DNA of 48,420 nt from Bacillota bacterium. GTDB lineage: Bacteria > Bacillota > Clostridia > Peptostreptococcales > Anaerovoracaceae. Both the position numbers and the translations under genes were made by a program. Below the pieces are notes generated by a model, which was not told the origin of the DNA, ran no database searches, and saw only the letters and a program-made list of their open reading frames with translations. Where the stretch lies: assembly GCA_030526325.1 (NCBI GenBank), contig JAUNCY010000008.1:1-48420 (forward strand), read 5' to 3'. How positions within the stretch are numbered: the stretch's first letter is position 1; each line of letters starts with the position of its first letter. Shown here piece by piece: positions 7,289-17,600 of this stretch.

Positions 7289-8626
7289 ATGGGAGTAAAA
7301 GTAGCAAAATTTGGAGGCTCATCTGTGGCAGACGCTATACAGATGAAGAAAGTCAGAGACATAATCATGGCCGATCCGGAAAGAAGATATATTGTTGTAT
7401 CAGCTCCGGGAAAGCGTTTTGCTGAAGACAGCAAACTGACGGATCTGCTGTATCTGTGCAAGACTCATATCGAGCACAACGTTCCTTTCCACCAGGTATT
7501 TCAGGTGGTATGGGACAGATTTAAAATAATGGTAATGAATTTGGGACTTGATTTGGATTTGGATCCGTATTTTATGGAGATTAAAGATAATCTTCAGAAC
7601 GGCGCAAGCAATGACTATATTGCCAGCAGAGGGGAATTCCTGAGCGCGGTTATCACAGCGGATTTTCTCGGGTTTGACTTTGTGGATCCTAAGGATTATG
7701 TAAAGTTCGACCATAACGGAAAATTCATGCCTGAGGAGACAAATGAGGCCCTCAAAGAGGAACTGGCAAAACATGAATATGCCGTAATGCCGGGGTTCTA
7801 CGGAGCGAAGCCTGACGGAAGCATAAAGACCTTTTCCAGAGGCGGTTCCGACATTACCGGAGCTTTGGTTGCAAGGGCAGTAAATGCCGAGATATATGAA
7901 AACTGGACGGACGTTTCCGGATTCCTTATGGCGGATCCGAGAATTGTGGATAACGCAAAACCGATTTCCAGAGTAACTTACAAAGAGCTGAGAGAGCTTT
8001 CCTACATGGGAGCATCCGTGCTTCATGACGAGGCTATTTTCCCTGTAAAGGAAGCTAAAATTCCTATCAATATCAGGAATACAAACCAGCCGGAACATCA
8101 TGGTACTATTATTGTGGACGGAGAAAATTTCGAAGAAACGGACGAGGTTATCACCGGTATTTCGGGAAGAAAGGGCTTCACGGTTATAGCTATCTACAAG
8201 GACAATATGAATTCCGAAGTGGGCTATGTTAAGAGACTCCTTTCAGTACTGGAAAACTATAACATTTCATTTGAACACCTTCCGTCGGGAATAGATACGG
8301 TTTCCGTTGTTATTTCCACACAGCGCCTGGAGGGAATTCTGGGAGATGTTCTTGAGGATATTCAGAAGAAGATGAGTCCGGATACCCTTGAAGTGCATTC
8401 AAATCTGGCCCTTATTGCAACAGTAGGTCACGGTATGATAAAAAGACCGGGCGTTTCAGCAACCCTGTTCACAGCACTTTATCAGGCCGGCGTCAATATC
8501 AGAATGATAGACCAAGGCTCAAGCGAGATGAACATTATTGTAGGTGTTGAAGAAGGAGACTTTGAGACCGCGATAAAAGCCATTTACGATGCTTTCGTTG
8601 AGAAAAAGGTATTAAAAAAGGCTTAA
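7289..8626 (+). CDS. lysC: Aspartokinase
   Basis: Phosphorylates aspartate as the first step toward lysine, threonine, methionine and diaminopimelate. The 445-residue protein starts with the kinase signature VAKFGGSSVAD, has the substrate loop SRGGSDITGALVA near residue 186, and the catalytic VSGFLMADPRIV region near 210. Two ACT domains occupy about 305-445 and would bind an allosteric amino acid. AAGGAGAG precedes the ATG. The monofunctional length excludes a homoserine dehydrogenase fusion. Location behind metK suggests partial control by the SAM riboswitch, though a weak promoter in the 59-base gap cannot be excluded. Confidence 0.95.
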   Translation: MGVKVAKFGGSSVADAIQMKKVRDIIMADPERRYIVVSAPGKRFAEDSKLTDLLYLCKTHIEHNVPFHQVFQVVWDRFKIMVMNLGLDLDLDPYFMEIKDNLQNGASNDYIASRGEFLSAVITADFLGFDFVDPKDYVKFDHNGKFMPEETNEALKEELAKHEYAVMPGFYGAKPDGSIKTFSRGGSDITGALVARAVNAEIYENWTDVSGFLMADPRIVDNAKPISRVTYKELRELSYMGASVLHDEAIFPVKEAKIPINIRNTNQPEHHGTIIVDGENFEETDEVITGISGRKGFTVIAIYKDNMNSEVGYVKRLLSVLENYNISFEHLPSGIDTVSVVISTQRLEGILGDVLEDIQKKMSPDTLEVHSNLALIATVGHGMIKRPGVSATLFTALYQAGVNIRMIDQGSSEMNIIVGVEEGDFETAIKAIYDAFVEKKVLKKA

Positions 8627-8658
8627 TAAGTTAATGTGTTTACCAGCGAGGAAAAACC

Positions 8659-8910
8659 ATGAAAAACGTATACAATGATTACGAGATTGAAAACGATACT
8701 GTTGAGTCTGTAGAAGCACAGGATCCGCTTCCGCAGTTTAAACCGGCAAAGGCGCCTAAAAAAAGACGTGTAGAGTTTGACGAACACGGAAGAAGAAGAA
8801 CCGACAACAGCATGAAATGGGTGAAAATCCTCGGTCTGGTTGTTGTGGTAATTCTGGTCAATCTTTATGCTTTACATACTTGTGGAGCGGAAATATTCGG
8901 AATAAAGTAA
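8659..8910 (+). CDS. Small single-pass membrane protein of unknown function
   Basis: An 83-residue protein that I do not recognise. Residues 1-50 are charged and probably cytoplasmic, with an acidic start, a proline-rich segment and a basic KAPKKRRVEFDEHGRRR stretch; residues 53-71 (WVKILGLVVVVILVNLYAL) form one membrane helix; about a dozen residues with one cysteine follow. AGCGAGGAAAAACC before the ATG is a usable ribosome site, and codon use matches its neighbours. Sitting between lysC and secA in the same direction it may be part of a membrane or secretion function, but nothing in the sequence proves this. Confidence 0.7.
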   Translation: MKNVYNDYEIENDTVESVEAQDPLPQFKPAKAPKKRRVEFDEHGRRRTDNSMKWVKILGLVVVVILVNLYALHTCGAEIFGIK

Positions 8911-8918
8911 AAATATGA

Positions 8919-8940
8919 GGGCGGACTTTTGTCTGCCCTT
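8919..8940 (+). terminator. Hairpin between the small membrane protein and secA
   Basis: GGGCGGAC and GTCTGCCC form an eight-base stem with a TTTT loop. Only TTAAAA follows, so termination would be weak; it may instead shield the secA transcript end. Confidence 0.4.
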
Positions 8941-8958
8941 AAAATAATGGAGAAAAAA

Positions 8959-11697
8959 ATGGGATTTTTAGAAAAGATATTTGGAGATTTAAACGAAAAA
9001 GAGGTAAAAAAAGTAGAAAAGATAGCCAATCTGGCAGATGCGCTGGAGGACGAAATGAGGGGATACTCTGATGAAAAGCTTCAGGGAATGGCGGAAGAAT
9101 TCAGAGCAAGACTGTCCGGGGGAGAGACTCTTGACGATATCCTTCCGGAAGCTTTTGCGGTATGCCGTGAAGCTGCGGACCGTACTCTGGGAATGAGACA
9201 TTTCTACGTTCAGCTGGTTGGCGGCGTGGTGCTTCATCAGGGAAAAATCGCAGAGATGAAAACCGGTGAAGGAAAAACCCTCGTGGCAACTCTGGCTGCA
9301 TACCTTAACGCGCTTGAGGGCAAGGGCGTTCATATTGTAACTGTCAACGACTATCTGGCAAAGCGTGACATGGAATGGATGGGGAGGCTGTACAAATATC
9401 TGGGACTCACCGTGGGCTGCGTTGTCAGCGGAATGTCTCTGGATGAGAGAAGAGCTGCCTATGCATGTGATATCACCTATGCTACAAACAACGAACTGGG
9501 ATTCGATTTCCTGAGAGACAACATGGCGATTTATGCGGATCAGAGGCTGCAGAGAGGCTCCCACTATGCAATCGTGGATGAAGTGGACAGCGTACTGGTT
9601 GACGAAGCGAGAACACCGCTGGTTATTTCGGGAGAAGGCAACAAATCCACTGAAATGTATCAGGTGGCAAATGACTTTATAAAAAAGTTAAAGCCAGAAG
9701 AGCATTATCTGGCAGATGAAAAAGACAGAAGCATTTCCCTCACAGACGAAGGTATAGCAGTCGTTGAAAAGGCGTTTGGAATAGAAAATCTTTCCGACCC
9801 GGAAAATATGGCGCTCAATCATCATATCATCATAGCAATCAAGGCAAGAGATTTGATGAAAAAAGATGTGGATTATATTGTAAAAGACGGTGAGGTAGTA
9901 ATAGTCGATGAACTGTCCGGCAGACTTATGCTGGGAAGAAGATACGGAGACGGTCTCCACCAGGCGATTGAGGCTAAGGAGAAGCTGAGAATCAAAAGGG
10001 AATCTCAGACTCTCGGCTCCATAACCATTCAGAATCTGTTCAGAGGATATGACAAGCTGGCAGGTATGACAGGTACGGCTAAAACAGAAGAAGACGAATT
10101 CAGGGAAATATACAATCTTGATGTGGTATGCATCCCGACAAATAAGCCGACAATCAGAAGAGACGATCCGGATTCGGTTTATGTTACCGAAAAAGGAAAG
10201 TACAATGCTATAGTAAAATCAATTGAGGAAAGACATGCCAAGGGTCAGCCTCTTCTGGTCGGAACGATTTCCATCCAGAATTCGGAGAGAATAAGCGAAA
10301 TGCTCAAGCGCAAGGGAATAAAGCACAATGTGCTCAACGCGAAGCATCATGAGCAGGAGGCCGCAATCATAGCGGAAGCAGGAAGACTGGGAGCTGTTAC
10401 AATTTCCACAAATATGGCGGGAAGAGGTACTGACATTATCCTGGGAGGAAATCCTGAATTTCTTGCAAAGCACGAAATGAAGAAAAAAGGCTACAGCGAC
10501 GAAGTGATATCCTATGCGTCCAGCATGATTTACCTGTCCGATCCGAAGCTTATTTCTGCCAGGGAAGAATATAAAGCTCTTTATGAAAAATTTAAGGCAG
10601 AAAGACAGGAGGAGCATGACAAGGTAGTTTCTGTCGGAGGACTGCATATAATAGGCAGTGAAAGATACGAATCCAGACGTGTGGACAATCAGCTCAGAGG
10701 CCGTTCCGGACGTCAGGGAGACCCGGGTTCGTCCCAGTATTTTGTTTCGCTGGAAGACCCTCTCATCAGAATTTTCGGCGGAGAGAAGATTCAGAACATG
10801 ATAACCAAAATGGGACTGGGTGAGGATGAAGCCATCGAAGCCAATGTTCTGACCAAGACTATTGAAAATGCCCAGAAAAAGGTTGAGGGCAGAAACTTCT
10901 CCATTAGAAAGTTCATACTTCAGTATGATAACGTCATGAACAAACAGAGAGAGGTAGTTTACCGGGAAAGAAAGAGAGTTCTGGAAGGAGAGAACCTGAG
11001 AGAACACCTCTTCTCAATGCTGGATGAAATAGTATCCGAATACGTGGAAATGATGACTGTTGCATCGAAGTACCAGGAAGAATGGGATCTTGAGGAACTT
11101 CAGAAAAACATCAACAAAATCTGTGCAAATGCACCTGTTCTCAGCTTTGACAACATCCTTGAGATGGAGCCTGAAGATGTAAAAGATCAGATAATGTCTG
11201 AGTTCGAGGAGATATATAAGAAGAAGGAAGAGGAAATCGGAGTCGACAGAATAAGAGAAGTCGAAAGAATGATTCTTCTTAAGGTAGTGGATACGAAGTG
11301 GATAGACCATATTGACGCCATGGACCAGCTCAGACAGGGTATAGGTCTCAGAGCTATCGGACATGAAAATCCGACTGCGGCTTATGCGAAGGAAGGTTTT
11401 GAAATGTTCGAACTTATGATAAAGAGCATAAAGGACGACATGGTAAAATACTGCTTCAACGCTACGATAGATACTTCAACAAACCGAAGCGAAGTGGTTT
11501 CCGGCGGAGCGAAGAATGTTAAAACCGATTATGTGGATGAAGAGGTAAACCGCGCTCACGGAGTGGAAGCTCCGTTAGGCGGGGAGGCTAAGAAAACCCA
11601 GGAGCCGATAAGAAAAGCTCCTAAAATCGGAAGAAACGAGTTATGCCCCTGCGGAAGCGGAAAGAAATATAAGAACTGCTGTGGAAAGGAAAACTGA
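8959..11697 (+). CDS. secA: Preprotein translocase ATPase SecA
   Basis: SecA drives secretory proteins through SecYEG. The 912-residue protein has Walker [16 protein letters not shown] near residue 98, DEAD-box region [16 protein letters not shown] near 205, the NBD2 motif [15 protein letters not shown] near 490, [10 protein letters not shown] near 595, and a C-terminal SEC-C zinc motif [15 protein letters not shown] at about 894-908 that binds SecB-like partners or ribosomes. The ATG at 8959 ([10 protein letters not shown]) with GGAG six bases upstream fits all SecA starts better than in-frame codons further upstream. prfB begins one base after its stop, the classical secA-prfB arrangement of Firmicutes. 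Confidence 0.98.
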   Translation: MGFLEKIFGDLNEKEVKKVEKIANLADALEDEMRGYSDEKLQGMAEEFRARLSGGETLDDILPEAFAVCREAADRTLGMRHFYVQLVGGVVLHQGKIAEMKTGEGKTLVATLAAYLNALEGKGVHIVTVNDYLAKRDMEWMGRLYKYLGLTVGCVVSGMSLDERRAAYACDITYATNNELGFDFLRDNMAIYADQRLQRGSHYAIVDEVDSVLVDEARTPLVISGEGNKSTEMYQVANDFIKKLKPEEHYLADEKDRSISLTDEGIAVVEKAFGIENLSDPENMALNHHIIIAIKARDLMKKDVDYIVKDGEVVIVDELSGRLMLGRRYGDGLHQAIEAKEKLRIKRESQTLGSITIQNLFRGYDKLAGMTGTAKTEEDEFREIYNLDVVCIPTNKPTIRRDDPDSVYVTEKGKYNAIVKSIEERHAKGQPLLVGTISIQNSERISEMLKRKGIKHNVLNAKHHEQEAAIIAEAGRLGAVTISTNMAGRGTDIILGGNPEFLAKHEMKKKGYSDEVISYASSMIYLSDPKLISAREEYKALYEKFKAERQEEHDKVVSVGGLHIIGSERYESRRVDNQLRGRSGRQGDPGSSQYFVSLEDPLIRIFGGEKIQNMITKMGLGEDEAIEANVLTKTIENAQKKVEGRNFSIRKFILQYDNVMNKQREVVYRERKRVLEGENLREHLFSMLDEIVSEYVEMMTVASKYQEEWDLEELQKNINKICANAPVLSFDNILEMEPEDVKDQIMSEFEEIYKKKEEEIGVDRIREVERMILLKVVDTKWIDHIDAMDQLRQGIGLRAIGHENPTAAYAKEGFEMFELMIKSIKDDMVKYCFNATIDTSTNRSEVVSGGAKNVKTDYVDEEVNRAHGVEAPLGGEAKKTQEPIRKAPKIGRNELCPCGSGKKYKNCCGKEN

Positions 11698-11698
11698 T

Positions 11699-12806
11699 AT
11701 GGTACAGTTAGACCAGATAAAATACGAGCTTAACCAGAAAGCCGAAAATATAAAAGAATTGGGTGTTTCCCTTTGACCAGGCCGGTCTTGAGAAACGAAT
11801 TGAAGAAATAAACCTTCGGGTAGAAGCGGAGGATTTCTGGGAAAATCACGAAAACGCCCAGAAGGTATTAAAAGAAAAGAAATCAATAGAAGTAAAGCTG
11901 GAGGAATTCCGTAATATTGAAACCGCCTTTTCCGATGTGGAGGTGCTTATCGAGCTGGCTGAAGAAGCAGAGGACGAATCTCTCATACCGGAAATTGAGG
12001 ATGCTTACAGGAAGCTTTCGAAGGACATAGAAGAAATGACGGTTAAAGTTCTTCTGTCGGGAGAATATGACAGAAACAACGCCATTATCTCCATACATGC
12101 GGGCTCGGGAGGAACCGACGCTCAGGACTGGGCTGAAATGCTGACGAGAATGTATGTAAGATGGGCAGAGTCTAAAAAATACAAGGTAAAGACTGTGGAC
12201 TATCAGGCCGATACTGAGGGCGGAATAAAGAGTGCGACCTTCTGCATAGAGGGGGAATATGCTTACGGATATCTTAAAAATGAGAAGGGGGTTCACCGTA
12301 TAGTGCGAATATCTCCTTTCGATTCCTCCGGAAGAAGACACACATCCTTTGCTTCTCTGGATGTAATGCCGGAAATCGATGATGAAATCAATCTGGAAAT
12401 AAACCCGGAGGATCTCAGAATCGATACCTACAGGTCCAGCGGAGCCGGAGGCCAGCATGTAAATAAAACAGAATCCGCGATAAGAATCACTCATCTGCCT
12501 ACAAATATTGTAGTTACCTGCCAGAATGAGAGATCCCAGCATCAGAACAAGGATATGGCAATGAAGATTCTCAAATCCAAGCTGCTGGAGCTGGCTCAGC
12601 AGGAGCACAAAGATAAAATCGATGAACTGAAAGGTGATTACGGACAGATTTCCTGGGGCAGTCAGATACGCTCATATGTATTCCATCCGTATACTATGGT
12701 CAAAGACCATCGTACCGGAGCGGAAGTCGGAAATGTTCACGCCGTTATGGACGGGGATATAGATTATTTCATTAATGAAAAGCTGAAGGGTACTGTAAAG
12801 GAATAG
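11699..12806 (+). CDS. prfB: Peptide chain release factor 2, programmed +1 frameshift
   Basis: RF2 reads UAA and UGA and releases the finished protein. The first 25 codons run from the ATG at 11699 to CTT TGA at 11771-11776; a +1 shift on CTTTGAC continues as DQAGLEKRIEE to 12806. This is the well-known autoregulatory site: scarce RF2 delays UGA reading and permits the shift. The internal Shine-Dalgarno-like GGGTG is five bases before CTT, weaker and further than in E. coli. The main part carries the UGA-recognising SPF tripeptide (RISPFDSSGRR) and the catalytic GAGGQHVNK. Total length about 368 residues is normal. Confidence 0.96.
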
Positions 12807-12810
12807 AACT

Positions 12811-13455
12811 ATGAAGATAAAGGCAGTAATGATTGATTTTGACGGAACTCTTGCCAACACAAACGGAGCTATAATAAAGAGTTTTCAGCACACGTACCGT
12901 ACTTTTCTCGGAAGGGAAGAGGATGAGAGAATAATTAAATCATCCTTTGGTGAGCCTCTGAGAATAACAATGGAGAAAATCTTCGGAGAGAAACTCAGGG
13001 ATGAGGCGGTTAACGTTTACAGGAGTTTTCAGCAGGACCGGTTTGAACGTCTGATAGAAATTTTTCCGGGTATGGATACCCTGGTAGAAAGTCTGAGAGA
13101 ACAGGGATACAAGGTTGCCCTGGTAACATCCAGGCTGAGGGAAAGTGCTATGCTGGGAATAGAAAAATTCGGACTGGAGAACAGTTTCGATGCGATAACC
13201 ACAATAGATGAGCTTACAAAGCATAAGCCCGACCCCGAGGCAATAAATGTTACGCTTAAAAAGCTGAATGTGACTGCGGAGGAGGCAGTTATGATAGGGG
13301 ACAGCAAATTTGACATACTGTGCGCTGCCAATGCAGGCTGCAGATCGGTGCTGGTGGACTGGTCTGTTGCGGAAAAAGAGGAAAGAAAAAGGTTAAATGC
13401 GGATTATATTGCAAAAAATGCGGAAGATATAATAAGATGGATAAATATGAATTGA
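12811..13455 (+). CDS. HAD-family phosphatase, PpaX/phosphoglycolate phosphatase-like
   Basis: The 214-residue protein has all four HAD motifs: DFDGTLANT (motif I, nucleophile and acid-base aspartates) at the start, VTSR (motif II), KHKPDPE (motif III lysine) and GDSKFD (motif IV). The helical cap between motifs I and II places it in subclass C1, with phosphoglycolate phosphatase and pyrophosphatase PpaX as closest types. Substrate cannot be read from the sequence. AAGGAA precedes the ATG, four bases after the prfB stop, so it is translated from the same transcript. The amidohydrolase follows after ten bases. Confidence 0.85.
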   Translation: MKIKAVMIDFDGTLANTNGAIIKSFQHTYRTFLGREEDERIIKSSFGEPLRITMEKIFGEKLRDEAVNVYRSFQQDRFERLIEIFPGMDTLVESLREQGYKVALVTSRLRESAMLGIEKFGLENSFDAITTIDELTKHKPDPEAINVTLKKLNVTAEEAVMIGDSKFDILCAANAGCRSVLVDWSVAEKEERKRLNADYIAKNAEDIIRWINMN

Positions 13456-13465
13456 GGAGAAGAGA

Positions 13466-14617
13466 ATGCTGCTTATAAAAAATGTTAGAATATTAACCGC
13501 ATCGGACAGAGATTATGATAGGGGCTGCATACTTATTGATGAGGGAAAAATTAAAGCAATAGCAGAAAATATAGACGAAAATAATGCGGCTGTCATCGAC
13601 GGTGAAGGAATGACTGCTGTGCCCGGATTCATTGATGCTCATACGCATCTGGGAATGTGGGAGGACGCAATAGAGTTTGAAGGTGCCGACGGCAATGAAA
13701 TGACAGATCCCATAACTCCGGAGATGAGAGCAATTGACGGGATAAATCCTATGGACAGAACTTTCGAGGACGCATATAAAGGAGGCGTGACCTCCGTTGC
13801 CAGCGGTCCGGGAAGTTCCAACGTTATTGGAGGCCGGTTCGCCGCAATAAAAACCTTCGGAATATGCATTGATGATATGATAATCAAGGAGCCTGCAGCG
13901 ATAAAATGTGCTTTCGGCGAAAATCCGAAGAGGGTATACGGAGACGAACAGAGGAAAACTCCCATGACAAGAATGGCAACAGCCGCACTGCTCAGAGAAG
14001 CTCTCAACGAAGCGAAAGAATACATGGAGGGAAGAGAAGCGGAGGATGAGGACGACAGGCCTGATTTCAATTTCAGGTGGGAAGCCATGATTCCTCTTAT
14101 GAAAAAGGAGATTCCTCTCAAAGCCCACGTGCACAGGGCGGATGATATTTTCACCGCGCTGAGAATTGCCCGGGAATTCGATCTCGACATAACTCTGGAT
14201 CACTGCACCGAAGGACATCTGATAGCGGATCATATAAAGAAGTCCGGCAAAAAAGCCCTTGTGGGACCGAGCCTGAGTGAAAGATCCAAGTTCGAGCTTA
14301 AGAACCTGACTTTCAAAACTCCGGCAGTGCTTTCCGAAAAAGGTGTAGAGGTATCAATAATTACGGATCATCCGGTAATTCCGATTCAGTATCTGCCGCT
14401 GTGCGCTGCTCTGGCTGTGAAAGCCGGTATGAGCCGGGAAGCGGCTTTAAAGGCGGTAACTCTGAATCCTGCAAGAGCTCTGGGTATAGAGACCTTGGTC
14501 GGAAGCATTGAAGAGGGTAAAGATGCGGACATAGTACTATGGAGCGGAGATCCGCTGGAATTCAGCAGTGAGGTATTGTACACGATAATTAACGGAGAAG
14601 TGGTATACAAGAGATGA
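13466..14617 (+). CDS. Amidohydrolase-family metal-dependent hydrolase
   Basis: The 383-residue protein follows the urease/dihydroorotase-type amidohydrolase plan: a small N-terminal composite beta domain (LLIKNVRILTASD), the metal motif HTHLGM near residue 59, further metal ligands in KAHVHRADD near 220 and DHCTEGH near 244, and the final aspartate in ITDHPV near 297; the C-terminal GSIEEGKDADIVLW closes the beta domain. It resembles imidazolonepropionase- or isoaspartyl-dipeptidase-like enzymes often annotated simply as amidohydrolase. Substrate unknown. GAGGAGA precedes the ATG. Its TGA overlaps the addB ATG, implying co-translation. Confidence 0.85.
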   Translation: MLLIKNVRILTASDRDYDRGCILIDEGKIKAIAENIDENNAAVIDGEGMTAVPGFIDAHTHLGMWEDAIEFEGADGNEMTDPITPEMRAIDGINPMDRTFEDAYKGGVTSVASGPGSSNVIGGRFAAIKTFGICIDDMIIKEPAAIKCAFGENPKRVYGDEQRKTPMTRMATAALLREALNEAKEYMEGREAEDEDDRPDFNFRWEAMIPLMKKEIPLKAHVHRADDIFTALRIAREFDLDITLDHCTEGHLIADHIKKSGKKALVGPSLSERSKFELKNLTFKTPAVLSEKGVEVSIITDHPVIPIQYLPLCAALAVKAGMSREAALKAVTLNPARALGIETLVGSIEEGKDADIVLWSGDPLEFSSEVLYTIINGEVVYKR

Positions 14618-17600
14618 TAAACCTTTATTTTGGCAGGTCTGACATAGACCGGACAGAATTTATGTATAAAAAAACGGCACAGTTTAAAGAACAGAGCGGA
14701 GGCCCTGTATTTATTATTGTGCCTGACAGGAATACTCTGGAGGCGGAAAAGAGCGCTTTCAGGTTTCTGAACACCGAAGGGCTCATGGATATAGAAATCC
14801 TGAGCTTTTCTCGTCTTGCCGCAAAGCTTGTGGGAAACAGGAGCGGAGTAAAATATCTGGATGATACGGGCAGAAGCATGCTGCTGAGAAAAGTGATTTC
14901 CGAAAACAGCGGCAGGCTGGGTATATTCGCACCGACTGCCGGAAAAAGCGAATTCGCGGCAATGATGGGCAGCCTGATACAGGAATTCAAGCAGCATAAG
15001 GTTTCTCCGGACAGCCTCAAAAAAACAGTATCGGAGAACAGGGAAAAGTATCCGGACAGGATGCTGATGAAAAAGCTCAGCGATGTTGCGGTAATTTACG
15101 AGGCTTATGAATCAGAGCTCCGGGGAAAATATATAGATACAGAGGATTATATAAGCCGTCTGTGCGATGAGGTGTCCGGAAGCAGCCTTTTTGAGGGAAG
15201 TTTTGTATGGGTGGACGGATTTGATTTCTTTTCTAAAAGACTGCTTTCTGTCCTGGAAAACATCGCCCTAAAAGCGGTGGAGCTGAATATTTCTCTGACA
15301 TATTCGGAGCCGGGAAGCCGCGATTACAACCTCTTTGCTCCGGTTGAAGCTTCCATAAGAGAAATCAAAGAAATCGGTGTAAAGGCGGGAATAAAGGTAA
15401 ATAGAGAGACAATTCCGGAAAGCTTCAGACGGGAGCAGAATTCTCTGATAAGATATATTTCCGAAAACCTGTACGCTTTTCCGCCTTCTTCGGATGACTC
15501 TCCGGCGGAGGGAATAAAAATCCTGCGCTGCGAGGACCGGGAGACGGAGGTGGAATCTGCTGCGGCGGAAATAAGAAGACTGGTGGAAAAGGAAGGCTAT
15601 CGTTTCAGAGATATTGCCGTGGCAGTGAACGATTCCGAAGCCAGGGAAGATCTGTTCGACAGAATTTTTTCAAGAGCAGGAATTGAGTTCTACCGGGACG
15701 GAAAGGTTTCAGGTGCATGGAACCGGTATATGCAGTTTATAATGTCAATATGCAGAGGACAGGGAATCTTAGGATCCAATGAGGATATTTTTCGCCTGCT
15801 TTACACGGGAGTTCTGGATATTTCGACGGACGAAGCGGAGATTCTGGAAAACTATGTATTTAAGTACGGGATAGAAGGAAGCCTGTGGAAACGGGATTTC
15901 TATAAGATAGATACCCACGGAAAGACCCCTGAGGAGGCGGAGGCTGAGCTGAAATTCGTTAACTCTGTAAGGGAGAAGCTCATATCCGCAGAGGAAAGCC
16001 TGCAGGAATACCTGAAAGGATGCAGTACAGGAAGAGAGTTTGCTGAGGGATTTTTTGAATTCCTGAGAGACTGCATACATATGGATGAGATGATTGTCGA
16101 AGACGGAGATCGTCTTAAAACAGAGGGACGTCTTGAATCTGCGGAGATAACTGTTCAGCTCTGGAACAGGATGACATCCATGCTTGGGCAGATTGAAGCC
16201 GTGCTGGGAGACTACGAGTGCGGAAAAGACGGCTTCTTCGAACTCCTCGGCACGGGAATAGAAACCATGGAAATCAGCATGATTCCCACAACTATAGACC
16301 AGGTATATATAGGAGATTACAGTTCCGGCGGATTTGAACGCATAAAGGTGCTTTTTGCTATGGGTATGAATGACGGAATTGTGCCTTCTGCAGGGGGAGG
16401 AGCAGGAATTCTGAGCGATTTTGAAAAGAAAAAGCTCAATGAAACTGCCGGAGAAATCTGCAGCGATGCCCGCTCCCGGACGGAAAAAGAAAAGCTGGCG
16501 ATTTACAAGACATTGTCGGCCCCTACAGAAAAACTGATATTAAGCTGTACTTTTGCCGGAGAAGAAGATGACGATGAACCGATACCGTCCCCTCTTCTGA
16601 ACAGGATTAAAAAAATTCTGCCGGGCATTAAGGATGAGAGGATTGTTTCGGAAACTTCCTCATCCAGAGGAGAACTGATATACAGAAGCAGAATCGAATA
16701 CATGAAGGCAAACCCGGAGAAGCATAGGAATCTGAAATTTGTATATGAAGGAAAAAACTTCAGAAACAATCATGAATTTATAGGAAGAGAGAACTTTCTG
16801 AAGCTTTACGGCCAGGTGCCGGAATTAAGCCCTACGTCTCTCGAAGCCTTCTCAAGATGCCCCTATGCCCACTTTATGAGATACGGCCTGAGGGCTGATG
16901 AAAGAAGGGTTTTCGAAGTTTCGCCTTCCGAGATGGGAACGGTGTTTCATGAAACTCTTATGCGGTTCTCCAGAGAGATAAGCGAGAGAAAGCTCTGGAA
17001 TTCCGTTGATGAGGACCTTTGCGAAAAAATGATAGGTGAGCTTGCGGAGGCTGTTGCCGGAGAGTTCAGGAAAGGTTTCCTTTTTGAAGGCTCCATGGGG
17101 AAATACCGGATATCGAGAGTAAAATCAGTCTGCGAAAAAACAGCGTATATGATGGCTAACCATGTCAGCTGCGGCAGTTTTGACAGATTCTTTTTTGAAA
17201 TACCTTTCGGTACAAACTGCAAAATGCCCGCAATTGAGGTGGAAACCCCGGGGGGCGGCAGAGTTCTGATAGAAGGAAGGATAGACAGGATAGACGTGTC
17301 TGAGAGCGTAAACGGAACTCTGGTTAAGGTAATAGATTATAAATCCGGAGCAGATAAGGTTGATAAGAAAGAAATCGTGTCCGGATACAAGCTGCAGCTT
17401 ATGCTGTACATGAAAGCGGCTCTGCAGGGGATGAACAGGATGTACACTAATGCGGTTCCTGCGGGGGTGTTCTATTTTAAGATACAGGAGCCGTCTGTGG
17501 ACCTGGGGGACGGGAAGAAAAAAAAGAATATTTCTCCGGAAGAACAGGTGGAATCAGGTCTGAGAAAAGCTTTCAAGATGGACGGAATTGTGGTAAATGA

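Noticed and set aside
11763..12806. prfB starting at GTG 11763
   Set aside because: The upstream 25-codon frame plus CTTTGAC is the classical frameshift arrangement; GTG 11763 would skip the conserved N-terminus.
13493..14233. Long minus-strand ORFs opposite the amidohydrolase gene
   Set aside because: Shadow frames without ribosome sites; the plus strand encodes all amidohydrolase metal motifs.
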